Below are positions 1 to 7,932 of a stretch of 64,000 nt of DNA, in pieces. Each line of letters begins with the position of its first letter. The stretch's first letter is position 1. The position numbers were made by a program, and so were the translations under genes. The stretch comes from an uncultured Aquimarina sp. (lineage in GTDB: Bacteria; Bacteroidota; Bacteroidia; Flavobacteriales; Flavobacteriaceae). The stretch covers positions 1 to 64,000 of the forward strand of contig CANMLS010000033.1 in assembly GCA_947498785.1 (NCBI GenBank), written 5' to 3'. The notes below the pieces were generated by a model. It did not search any database, was not told the origin of the DNA, and saw nothing but the letters and a program-made list of their open reading frames with translations.

Positions 1-221
1 CATAGAAAAAATGATAGCGATGATTCCAATTTTATATTGGAATAGGGCATAGGGACTTTAGTCCCTAATAAAACCAAGCCTCTGCACTTTCAGTGCAGAG
101 TGATTTAGTTATAAGCTACTTCATAAATAAAAGCATTTAGAGCTTAATTCAGAAGAGTCAAAAATGTAGAATTCTTCCTCTTTAGATTAACTAGAATATT
201 TGCATAAACACAACAATTGGT
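1..221. other. Intergenic sequence left of the direct repeat
   Basis: No gene is recognised. A short perfect hairpin (CTCTGCAC / GTGCAGAG, about 81-101) could be a transcription terminator. If the island model is right, this is the original chromosomal sequence downstream of the tRNA-Asp attachment site. Confidence 0.4.
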
Positions 222-413
222 CTTGATTCACTTTCATCTCAGTTAAGTTAATTAAAAAAGCCTCTCCAAGTTTATATGGAAAAGCTTCTCATCGGTTTAC
301 TACGAAACCACTCACGCAAAAGCGTGAGACAACACAACATTTTTAATTGCCAAAAAAAGCTTCAATAAACATTGAAGCTTTTGCAATTTTGCGGTCTGGA
401 CGGGACTCGAACC
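222..413. repeat. Left copy of the island-flanking direct repeat (attL-like), with tRNA-Asp 3' fragment
   Basis: This segment is nearly identical to 19234-19427. Shared parts, in order, are a CTCTCC-containing hairpin region, the perfect hairpin CTCACGC/GCGTGAG (311-328), the A/T-flanked hairpin GCTTCAAT/ATTGAAGC (352-384) and the 3' end of tRNA-Asp (391-413). Identity stops after 413, inside the T-arm, so no complete tRNA is present here. A duplicated tRNA 3' end is the usual footprint of tyrosine-recombinase integration. The shared length is far longer than a normal att core, so a larger duplication or stacked insertions are also possible. Confidence 0.8.
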
Positions 414-946
414 TTGCTCAGCGAGCCCAATCGCTGTGGCACTTCTGCCAAATATCTTCATTAATATTGACGATTTGTGACCTATTTACAATAATTGATA
501 GTTCAACTTGTTTTCGTCTGATGCAAAAATAGTAATTCTTTTTAATTGACTGCATTTAATATTGAATAAAATAAACTGATTGGTATTATTACCTTTTCTA
601 TGATTAAGAAGTTCTGTATTCACTATCTCACTCAGCACATTTCCCTACATTCCGCGAAAAGCTACATTTTGGGAAAAGAACTTCACTACATAAGTCTTGG
701 ACACAATCCCCAATTTCGACTTTCCATTCCGTTAACCCTTCCCGCTGTTCTGGGAAGGAACACTACATTCCCGAGCCAAAATTGTGAATCAAGTCCGCTT
801 TTCATCGGAAAACCATCACTTCGGTTTTCTTAACAGGATTTTCGGCGTGGTCTTCTTGAGTCTTACTCTAAAATCCTTAAAAACCAAACCGCTGTCTTAC
901 ACATTTTAAGGGGTTTATAATAGATAAAGCCTGAAGTTACTACATT
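414..946. other. Unassigned sequence inside the left island end
   Basis: No convincing gene is seen. Directly after the tRNA fragment, the minus strand can form the stem CAGCGA/TCGCTG around a 6-nt loop (about 416-433). A -7-like box TATTTTTG lies at 524-531 on the minus strand, so a decayed or chimeric tRNA-like transcript is conceivable. From about 640 to 900 the base composition is less AT-rich than nearby, with a CCTTCCC/GGGAAGG hairpin at 737-758. An open frame at 600-833 has no recognisable protein character. Confidence 0.35.
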
Positions 947-989
947 TGTTTGGACAATGAGTTAAGCTTAAAAATTATAATTTTGAGCA

Positions 990-1289
990 TTGATGAAAAC
1001 AGCAAGAATAAAATACGAGAAGTCATTTAAAATCATGGCGGTTGAATTAGTTAATTCAGGAAAAAGTAAACGAGAAGTTAGCACGGATTTAGGTATTCGT
1101 CAAGAATTATTAGGAAGATGGTGTCGAGAATTCAACTCAAATTCTGTTGGCAGTTTTTCAGGAAACGGCCGTCCTAACTTAACTTCTGGACAAAAACAAA
1201 TCGTAGAACTAAAGAAGGCATTACCAGATGCAGAGTTGGAGCGTGATATCTTAAAAAAGGCAGTGAGCATCTTCTCCAAGAACGGATAG
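990..1289 (+). CDS. IS3-family transposase OrfA
   Basis: A 99-residue protein of the IS3/IS911 OrfA type. An N-terminal helix-turn-helix (about residues 10-55, with SKREVSTDLGI and LLGRWCREF) would bind the terminal repeats, and a C-terminal leucine-zipper-like segment (about 68-95, ending ELERDILKKAVSIF) would mediate dimerisation. Near its end the DNA has the slippery heptamer A_AAA_AAG (1253-1259) in the correct frame. This is the classical IS3 site for programmed -1 frameshifting, which joins OrfA to the OrfB frame to make OrfAB transposase. Confidence 0.9.
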   Translation: MMKTARIKYEKSFKIMAVELVNSGKSKREVSTDLGIRQELLGRWCREFNSNSVGSFSGNGRPNLTSGQKQIVELKKALPDAELERDILKKAVSIFSKNG

Positions 1290-2163
1290 ATATTTTTATT
1301 TTCATAGACACTTATAAAAAAAGGTATTCTATTGAGAAGATGTGTAAAACATTGAAAGTAAGTAAAAGTGGTTACTATTACTGGTGTAAGAGATCAATTT
1401 CAAACAGAGAAAAAGAAAACAGCAAACTCTTAGAAGAAATACGTACTATTTATGATCAGAGTAATGGTACTTATGGTAGTCCTCGAATACAAGAGGAATT
1501 ATATCGACAAGGTTATAAAGTATCACGGCCAAGAGTTGCTAGAATAATGAAGAATAACAATATACAAAGTAAAGTCAGGAAAAAGTGGATAGTAACTACA
1601 GATTCTAAACACAGTGATCCGATAGCCCCTAATTTAGTGAACAGGAATTTTACTGTTGATTCTCAAGTCAGGTATGGGTCTCTGATCTTACATATCTAAA
1701 AACTAAAGAAGGATGGTTATATTTAACCGTAGTCATTGATTTATTTGATCGTAAAGTAATTGGTTGGGCATTGAGTAGCACGATGCTAGCAATTCAAACA
1801 TCTATTGCTGCATTAAAAATGGCACTTTCAAACAGAATGAAAAGTGAAACATTGATATTTCATTCTGATAGAGGTGTTCAATATACTTGTAGTGATTTTA
1901 CAGAAATTACAACTAGGGAGAATATCACACAAAGCATGAGTAGAAAAGCAAACTGTTGGGATAATGCTGTAGCAGAATCATTTTTCAAAACAATAAAAAC
2001 AGAAAGTATTTATAGGCATAATTTTAAATCAAAAAGAGAAGCTAGAATAGAAGTCTTTAGATATATAGAAATATGGTATAATAGAAAAAGAAGGCATTCA
2101 GCTTTAAAATATGCAACACCTTTAGAAATAGAAAATTTATTTAATATGAAAATAGCAGCTTAA
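1262..2163 (+). pseudogene. IS3-family transposase OrfB (DDE integrase), frameshifted
   Basis: OrfB lies in the -1 frame relative to OrfA and would normally be made by frameshifting at 1253-1259; an internal ATG is at 1340. It begins with the HTH_21-type segment (SKSGYYYW, TYGSPRI). The reading frame breaks at about 1660-1670 and stops at 1699. Restoring one base continues into the rve catalytic core: VSDLTYL (first Asp), FHSDRGVQY (second Asp) and AVAESFFKTIKTE (Glu), then the typical YNRKRRHSAL tail. All DDE residues are present but in two frames, so the copy is probably inactive. Confidence 0.9.
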
Positions 2164-2164
2164 C

Positions 2165-2713
2165 TTATTGTCTAGTTTTTTGTTGCAATTCCATTCTTAA
2201 TTTGGTAGGGTATTTAAACTTTACTCGTTCGACTTTATGTATTTCTGAAACTCCTGAAAGATTTATCTGTTTAATATCTGGTTCAAAGGTTGTGTTGATA
2301 TCTCCTTTCCTTAACGGAAATTGATATAGCTTGTATTCTAATTCAAAATTCTTCCCTGATTCAGGTAGTTCGTATGTACATGTTTCATTAATAACTGTCA
2401 CCGGTGACATAAATCTATATTCGATAGCATATTTTGAAGCGGCTGTTTTAGGTAGAACCAAATCGAAACCATTTTTAAGTAATAAACACTTAATTTCTTT
2501 ATTTGTAGTAACATCATAGCAATTATAACCATCATAATGAACACAATTTGTATTAGCGCCTGCATTCATTTTGTTATTTTCGCAAGCCAATAATAACGCT
2601 GTCATACCGGTATATTCACAGGTCAAATTTGGGCTTATACCTTTTTGAAAAACACCTTCGAGTTTGGATAGATTATTGGAATTAATCAATTCTATGATTT
2701 GCCAAACATCCAT
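2165..2713 (-). pseudogene. Ankyrin-repeat protein, damaged by the IS insertion
   Basis: A 182-residue reading frame. Residues 1-75 have ankyrin character (GMTALLLACENN, AGANTNCVHYDG, EIKCLLLKNG). The first repeat runs into the next with about ten residues missing, which suggests a small in-frame deletion. The C-terminal 100 residues are unrecognised. The stop codon and last few codons lie in the inverted repeat of the neighbouring IS3 element, so the original C-terminus has been replaced. It may still be translated but is unlikely to be the ancestral protein. Proteins like this often sit in polymorphic-toxin immunity clusters, but nothing here proves that role. Confidence 0.55.
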
Positions 2714-2905
2714 TTCAGTATATTTTATTTAATTTTTGATGTTGTGAGTTTTCATAATATCTCTATTTATTGTTTTTATATTCAGAAATTTCAAATTCAT
2801 ATTGAAGTATCGTGTATCAAAATAGATCGGTTATGGTGAAAGAGATGAGAAAAAAACAATCAGTTTGTACTGTTAACTAATTTAAAATTGGGTATATACT
2901 TTTGT

Positions 2906-3397
2906 TTAAATCTTCATTTTGCTTTTACATCGTTCAATACCATCAGTTGCATTTTTTAATATAGTTTGGATTAAAGTATCTTTAGCACAATCAGTATAGT
3001 ATTTTATGGCTTTTTCAAATTCTCTTTGTTTTTCATACATAATACCAAATTCGTAATACATTTTAGATTTGTCAACCCCAGGAATGGTAAGAGATCTTTC
3101 CAGTATTTTCTTTAACTCATCGTATTTACCTATGGTAGAAATAAAAATACTCAAATTGGTATAAATTGCTGGATACTCGGGTGATTTTTCCAGACATATT
3201 TTGTAATAGTATTCTGCTTTTTCGTAATTTTTGAATTTGGTTTCATAGAGCCATCCTAAATGATTGTATGCTTTTCCGAAAGAAGAATCCTCCTTTAATA
3301 TTTGATTAAGTTTGTCTACCGCCTGATCAAATTTTCCCGCTTTAATATCTAAATCTGCCTCATAAAAAAGCATTTCTAGTTTAATATTATTTTCCAT
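2906..3397 (-). CDS. Small TPR-repeat protein
   Basis: A 163-residue soluble protein without a signal peptide, made almost entirely of tetratricopeptide repeats: AGKFDQAVDKLNQIL, GKAYNHLGWLYET..YEKAEYYYKICLE, YPAIYTNLSIFI and KMYYEFGIMYEKQREFEKAIKYYTDCA. TPRs are protein-interaction scaffolds and the partner is unknown. It starts 5 bp after the stop of the upstream gene (3403-3963), so the two are probably co-transcribed. The pair is inside the tRNA-Asp island, between the damaged ankyrin gene and the LRR cluster. Confidence 0.75.
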   Translation of the reverse strand: MENNIKLEMLFYEADLDIKAGKFDQAVDKLNQILKEDSSFGKAYNHLGWLYETKFKNYEKAEYYYKICLEKSPEYPAIYTNLSIFISTIGKYDELKKILERSLTIPGVDKSKMYYEFGIMYEKQREFEKAIKYYTDCAKDTLIQTILKNATDGIERCKSKMKI

Positions 3398-3402
3398 TTA
3401 TT

Positions 3403-3963
3403 TTATATTATTGAAGCGATTTGTATACAACTTTCTTGCTTCTTTTTCTTGATAGTATTTAAAATGATTAACCATTGATCAAAATATAGATCTGGAATCA
3501 GGGTATTAAAAATTTCCTCTATGGTGTATTTTTCACCATTAGGTTTATAAAGATTTATTGTTAAATACCATTCATTATACTTCATGTTTGAAATAATACT
3601 TAATAAGTTATTATGAGTTTCATCATGATAACTCAACAAATCGAATATTTTTTCTTTTCTTAATTTATGTTTTTCATATTGTATGTTAATATGTTGTACA
3701 AAAGATGGCGCTTTTAAAGATGTTATGGATGATTTAGGATTTCTAGCATCATATAATAACTTAAGATATTTTTTATTTATGATTACTAACAGATTTATAA
3801 TAATATCTTTTATTATTTGATTTGGTATTTGGCTGTCTATAAAGAATTGGGTTGATGATAGTGAGGGCATTTGATAATCTGCTATTAAAAGTGATAATAG
3901 ATCCTCTTTGAGAGGCTCTATTGTTTTTTTTACCAGGTATTTTTTTAAATCTAGGATTATCAT
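3403..3963 (-). CDS. Uncharacterised 186-residue protein
   Basis: No family is recognised. The protein is rich in Ile, Leu and Lys, has no signal peptide and no clear membrane helix, and looks mostly alpha-helical. A frame starting at 3970 overlaps its 5' end but is much shorter. The downstream TPR gene begins 5 bp after its stop, which suggests an operon. Small unrelated genes next to TPR and ankyrin proteins on islands are often immunity or effector-accessory proteins. That is an inference from context only. Confidence 0.55.
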   Translation of the reverse strand: MIILDLKKYLVKKTIEPLKEDLLSLLIADYQMPSLSSTQFFIDSQIPNQIIKDIIINLLVIINKKYLKLLYDARNPKSSITSLKAPSFVQHINIQYEKHKLRKEKIFDLLSYHDETHNNLLSIISNMKYNEWYLTINLYKPNGEKYTIEEIFNTLIPDLYFDQWLIILNTIKKKKQESCIQIASII

Positions 3964-4142
3964 TTTTCATAATTTTTTACTATAATTTCTCTTATACTCT
4001 GCTGATAATTGGTATTTCAATTCACGTAAATGGAAATGGTATACTACATACAAATACTGTTTTAGTAATACTTTATAATTTAAACCTGTTGCGCATTTTA
4101 ATGAGAATATTATAACCTACTTTTTTAATGGGGTAGTAAGTA

Positions 4143-4213
4143 GTTCTCGATACATTTTCGTCATTTTTTTTAAATTCAACTTGACTACTAAATGAATTAA
4201 ATGCACAACAGGC
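4143..4213. repeat. Fragment of a dispersed TTCTCGATACA-type repeat
   Basis: The segment contains TTCTCGATACATTTTCGTC and, further on, AAATGCACAACAGG. The same two blocks, in the same order with small changes, occur at about 44360-44450 downstream of another gene. At the second site the motif is half of an inverted repeat; here only one arm is present. It lies in the gap before the LRR/lipoprotein block and has no visible gene. Confidence 0.45.
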
Positions 4214-4220
4214 AAAAACT

Positions 4221-4934
4221 TTAGTTATGTAATATGGATCCCATTCGATTAATCTGGTCTGCAGTATAGACCGTTCTTTTTGTCTCTTTTCTGCCGCCTT
4301 CTGATGCTAATAGATTATTTACTGGCTGTTCCATTGCTTGACGATAGAAACGTATTTCAAATTTTCCAACACAATCGGCAATTTCAGTATAGCTTGCAAC
4401 TTCTCGATATTTAATTTCAAATTTGGCCGTAAATGAATTTTGATTATGCCATACCCAGGGAGTATCATCATCAATTTCTATTGATTTAATTTCTTTAATA
4501 TTATGTACCCTGCCTTCAAATACTTTTTGGGCATTTTGTCTTACCAGTTTTTCTATTTCTTTTTTTGAGGGCGCCGGTATACCTTCATAAGAATTATCGG
4601 TAACCAAAAATTTATAATAATTATATACCTTACCATTACCATCAGTCTTATAACGTGCTAACCCTCGTATGATCACCACAGCATTTGGTGCTCCTTTTAT
4701 GTTTGCCTTTCTTTTAACGGTTACGCTACGATCCCAGTACCAGGTACGGTTGGCGGCCGACCAATATTCCTCTCCAGATTTTCCTTTTACACAATACATA
4801 TCAATAAGCCCATCTTTATTACTGTTCATATCAGTAATTACTCTTTTATCGCTTGGGCGACCTGTATTTTGTCCCATAGAGCAACTAGAGGTAATTAGTG
4901 ATATTACTATAATCATTATAAATTTTGTTTTCAT
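4221..4934 (-). CDS. Exported lipoprotein of unknown function
   Basis: A 237-residue protein with an N-terminal lipoprotein signal (hydrophobic stretch, lipobox ITSSC with Cys near residue 18). Just after the lipidation site the stretch DMNSNKDGLID resembles an EF-hand or dockerin-type calcium loop. The rest is probably beta-rich and unrecognised. It starts 22 bp downstream of the LRR lipoprotein at 4956-6527 on the same strand, so it is probably the last gene of that unit and under the same control. A role as an exported partner of the LRR protein is possible but unproven. Confidence 0.7.
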   Translation of the reverse strand: MKTKFIMIIVISLITSSCSMGQNTGRPSDKRVITDMNSNKDGLIDMYCVKGKSGEEYWSAANRTWYWDRSVTVKRKANIKGAPNAVVIIRGLARYKTDGNGKVYNYYKFLVTDNSYEGIPAPSKKEIEKLVRQNAQKVFEGRVHNIKEIKSIEIDDDTPWVWHNQNSFTAKFEIKYREVASYTEIADCVGKFEIRFYRQAMEQPVNNLLASEGGRKETKRTVYTADQINRMGSILHN

Positions 4935-4955
4935 TTTTATATTGTTTTTGTGGTG

Positions 4956-6527
4956 TTAATTACAGATTACATTATCGTCTAAAATAATATTGGCATTGGT
5001 GGGAGGAAGCTGAAGGTTACATACTTCTTGAGGAATTGTTGTAAAAAGGTTATTTTGAATACTTAAAAAGGTGAGGTTTCTTAAGTGCCCAATTTCTGCA
5101 GACACTTCTTCAATACGATTACCTTCAAGGTACAGAAATCCTAAATCAGATAAGTCTCCAATTTCTGCAGGTACTTTACCGATAGAGTTTCTGCTTAAAC
5201 CTAAAGACATCAAGCTTATCATATTTCCTATTTCAGAAGGTATTTCTTTAATAAAGTTTTCCCTTAAAGAAATAGATTCAATAACCGAAAGGCTGGAGAA
5301 TATTTCTATTGGAAAAACGGTTAATTGATTATCATTAAGAGATAAGAAAGTAAGGTTGGTAAGGTTACCCATTTCGATCGGAATACCATCGTCATTGATT
5401 AAATTGCAATTAAGGCTTAGTGTCTTAAGCCCGCTAAGTTGACCAATTTCCGGGGGTATAATTCTCAAAGAGTTTTTTTCTAGATTAAGCTCCTCCAGAG
5501 CGGTTAAATTTCCTATTTCTGAAGGTAGATTTTTAAGGTTACTTTCTTTAATAAATAATCTCCACAGAGCTTTTAGATTTCCAATTTCAGCAGGAATTTC
5601 CTCTATATTATTCCTGTCAAGCAATAGTTCTTCTAAATTTTTTAGTTTGCTTATCTCAGGTGGTATTTTAGATAACCTTTTATCAGAAAGAGTAAGTTTG
5701 TAAATGTTTCCATTGATATCAAAGCCTACACCAATCCACGGATTTTGAAAAGAAGTGTCATTTAAGTCCCATCCCAGACTATTGCCAATATTGGCTTCGT
5801 ATATGGCTTTAAGGATATTGTAATTATAGGTAGTAATGTCGCATTCTACTATAGGGTCCTTTTCTATTACAGTACCTTCATCTTCCAGTAAACAAACTTC
5901 TTGTGGGATCAGGGAGAGGTTGTTATTTTGTAGATGAAGATTTTCAAGTATTGTCAGGTTTCCAATTTCTTTGGGAATGTTTTTAATGGTATTATTGTTT
6001 AGATACAAATCCTTAAGGTTGGTAAGGTTTCCTATGGAGGCTGGAATTGAATCTAAAAAATTACTGCTAAGATCTAAATCATTAAGTAAGTTCAATTTAT
6101 TAATACCATCAGGAATTTGTGAAAGCACATTGCCCTTTATATGAAATTCCTTAAGTTCTTTAAGTGCGGTAACTTCTTCAGGGACTTCTTTAATTGAATT
6201 GTTGTCAACTATCAAAATGGTTAGCTTATCAAGTGTTTTTATACTTTCAGGGATTTTAATAATCTCTTTATCTGATAGATTAAGTTCGATCACCCTCCCA
6301 TTTTGCAAGCCTATTCCTTGCCAACTAGCCATTGTAACATCATCTATATCCCAGTTTAAAGTATTATCTGGGTTCGCTTCATATAAAAGTTTTAATGTAT
6401 CATAATCGATTGCCTTTTCTGGCTGCGCAACTTGAGTATTTTCAACTGAATTATCATCGTTACTGCAGGAAAAATGAATAAGGTTACTGATAAGTAATAT
6501 GCCAACGATAAATTTTTGCTTTTGCAT
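4956..6527 (-). CDS. LRR lipoprotein with two cap-LRR-cap modules
   Basis: A 523-residue surface lipoprotein (signal peptide, lipobox IHFSC). It contains two consecutive modules. Each begins with an N-cap containing a W..D..W.G(I/V)G..NG pattern, continues with 23-residue LRRs of the form LxxLxLxxNxLxxIP then xEIGxLxxL, and ends with a C-cap IPQEVC..L followed about 20 residues later by a second Cys. The first module has about 6 repeats and the second about 10, one of them irregular (CNLINDDGIP). The design suggests a binding solenoid for protein or glycan ligands, but the ligand is unknown. A direct-repeat operator-like site lies 65-100 bp upstream, and the lipoprotein at 4221 is probably co-transcribed. 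Confidence 0.85.
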   Translation of the reverse strand: MQKQKFIVGILLISNLIHFSCSNDDNSVENTQVAQPEKAIDYDTLKLLYEANPDNTLNWDIDDVTMASWQGIGLQNGRVIELNLSDKEIIKIPESIKTLDKLTILIVDNNSIKEVPEEVTALKELKEFHIKGNVLSQIPDGINKLNLLNDLDLSSNFLDSIPASIGNLTNLKDLYLNNNTIKNIPKEIGNLTILENLHLQNNNLSLIPQEVCLLEDEGTVIEKDPIVECDITTYNYNILKAIYEANIGNSLGWDLNDTSFQNPWIGVGFDINGNIYKLTLSDKRLSKIPPEISKLKNLEELLLDRNNIEEIPAEIGNLKALWRLFIKESNLKNLPSEIGNLTALEELNLEKNSLRIIPPEIGQLSGLKTLSLNCNLINDDGIPIEMGNLTNLTFLSLNDNQLTVFPIEIFSSLSVIESISLRENFIKEIPSEIGNMISLMSLGLSRNSIGKVPAEIGDLSDLGFLYLEGNRIEEVSAEIGHLRNLTFLSIQNNLFTTIPQEVCNLQLPPTNANIILDDNVICN

Positions 6528-6591
6528 TTTTTGCGCTTTTGAGTATTAAAACAATATAAATCTAGTACTAGACCTCTAAAAAACAGAATCT

Positions 6592-6627
6592 TATTTTGTA
6601 AGCGGGAGGGAGTTAATTTATAAGTGG
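6592..6627 (+). promoter_or_regulatory. LytTR-like direct-repeat operator upstream of the LRR gene at 4956-6527
   Basis: Two direct copies, TATTTTGTAAGCGG (6592-6605) and TAATTTATAAGTGG (6614-6627), agree at 11 of 14 positions and start 22 bp apart. The same motif and spacing occur upstream of the main LRR operon (15643-15678) and of the sensor kinase (18610-18644). LytTR regulators typically bind paired direct repeats two helical turns apart. Binding by the island regulators is inferred. Confidence 0.6.
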
Positions 6628-6714
6628 GAGTATGGAGAAATAAATGGTATTATATACCGGTTGACAGTTTTGACCCTCTTTACTAGATTTATCTAGTTAG
6701 GATTATGTATTTCT

Positions 6715-7905
6715 TTAAATCATCATTTTGCCCGTTTTATAAAGTATAGGAAACCACTGTTGAATTCTTTCTTTTTCTATATTTGAAAAATTATTACCTG
6801 TTAGACTGATTCTTGTTAATTCGGTTAAACTTTTGATAGATTCCGGTAGATAGGTAAGTGAATTTCTGTCCAGAAATAAATTATTGAGGTTGGTTAACTT
6901 GCTAAATTCTTCAGGAATTGTAATAAGTTTATTCCGTTCTGAACTCCATTGAGTTATTTTTTTCAAATTACCGACACAATCCGGTAGGGTTGTTAATTCA
7001 TTTTCTCCTAGAAGTAGTTCTTTTAAGTTTGTTAATTTGCCTATTGCTTGTGGTAAGATAACTAACCTATTAGACCTTAAATCCAACTTACAAAGATTTT
7101 TTAATTTACCAATAGTTTTTGGTATAGTAGTAAGAGAATTATCATTTAGATAGAGCTCTTCTAAATTCACTAAATTACCTATTGTGTCAGGCAATCCTTT
7201 AAGTCGATTTCCACTCAAATTCAGCGTTTTTATCATGCATAATTTTTCTATGTTTTCAGGTAAGATGGTTAAGCTACTCATTGTTAAATTTAATGTACTC
7301 TGAAATCCTTGTAAGTTTTCAAATAGAGCAGAGAGGTTTTTGTTTCCTGAAAGACTGAGTTTTACTTCATTAAGGTTATTGAGAGATTCTGGCAATTGAG
7401 ATATTAGATTTTTAGACAGGTCGAACCTTTGTAAGTTGGATAAATTTCCTACTGATTCAGGAATAGTAGATATCAAGTTTCTTGTTAGATTAAGTGTTTT
7501 TAACTTATTAAGTGTTCCCAAACTTTTGGGTAAATCAGTTAACTGATTGAAGCTCAGATTAAGGTTTTTTAGTTCTGAAAGCTTTTCCAAAGATTCTGGT
7601 AAGTTTGTTATCGAATTTCCTTTAAGATTAAGTGACTTTAAGTTTTTTAAACCAAAAATTTCTTCAGGAATTGTTTGTAAAGAGGAACATCCATTAATTG
7701 TTAACACTTCTAAATTTGTCAGATTTGAAAAGGACTGAGGTAAAGAACTAAGATTACAGCGTTGTAATCTTAGTTCTTTTAAATTCTCTAGTATTCCAAT
7801 AGATTTGGGTAAAGAAGGTATACCTGTTATAATTAACCTTTTTGCATTCTCATTACTGTTAAGAGCTTCTTCTATAGAATAAAATGTATTGTTTTGGCTT
7901 AACAA
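6715..7905 (-). CDS. LRR protein without signal peptide or caps
   Basis: A 396-residue protein composed almost entirely of about 16 LRRs of the 23-residue type (for example LKNLNLSFNQLTDLPKSLG). Unlike its neighbours it has no signal peptide, no DUF5018 domain, no W.GV N-cap and no Cys C-cap. It begins directly with SIEEALNSNENAKRLIITG, and its repeats prefer LPESIxxLxxL over IPxEIG. It ends with WFPILYKTGKMMI. It therefore probably stays in the cytoplasm and comes from a different LRR subfamily. It starts 27 bp after the upstream LRR lipoprotein's stop, so it is in the same operon. It could be a cytoplasmic partner, or a separately acquired gene. Confidence 0.75.
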   Translation of the reverse strand: MLSQNNTFYSIEEALNSNENAKRLIITGIPSLPKSIGILENLKELRLQRCNLSSLPQSFSNLTNLEVLTINGCSSLQTIPEEIFGLKNLKSLNLKGNSITNLPESLEKLSELKNLNLSFNQLTDLPKSLGTLNKLKTLNLTRNLISTIPESVGNLSNLQRFDLSKNLISQLPESLNNLNEVKLSLSGNKNLSALFENLQGFQSTLNLTMSSLTILPENIEKLCMIKTLNLSGNRLKGLPDTIGNLVNLEELYLNDNSLTTIPKTIGKLKNLCKLDLRSNRLVILPQAIGKLTNLKELLLGENELTTLPDCVGNLKKITQWSSERNKLITIPEEFSKLTNLNNLFLDRNSLTYLPESIKSLTELTRISLTGNNFSNIEKERIQQWFPILYKTGKMMI

Positions 7906-7932
7906 ATTTGAACTATTTTATATCAAATATTT

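Larger units (their letters stand above)
947..2178 (+). mobile_element. IS3-family insertion sequence, inactive
   Basis: The element is about 1.23 kb with two overlapping transposase frames. Its terminal inverted repeats match at 15 of 16 positions over GACAATGAGTTAAGCT (953-968) and the complement of 2157-2172. The outermost bases are less certain, and I could not identify a target duplication. A frameshift in orfB makes the transposase defective. The right end lies in the 3' end of the ankyrin gene on the opposite strand. Confidence 0.85.

Noticed and set aside
353..413. Second tRNA-Asp gene at the left border
   Set aside because: Only the acceptor and part of the T-arm are present. The anticodon arm and the 5' half are missing or replaced.
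600..833. Open frame of 77 codons between the left repeat and the IS3 element
   Set aside because: The composition is Ser/Leu/Pro/His-rich with no motif, and hairpins lie within it. It looks like noncoding or decayed sequence.
3773..3970. Alternative frame over the 5' end of the unknown gene at 3403-3963
   Set aside because: It is short, basic and without motif, while the other frame is longer and couples to the TPR gene.
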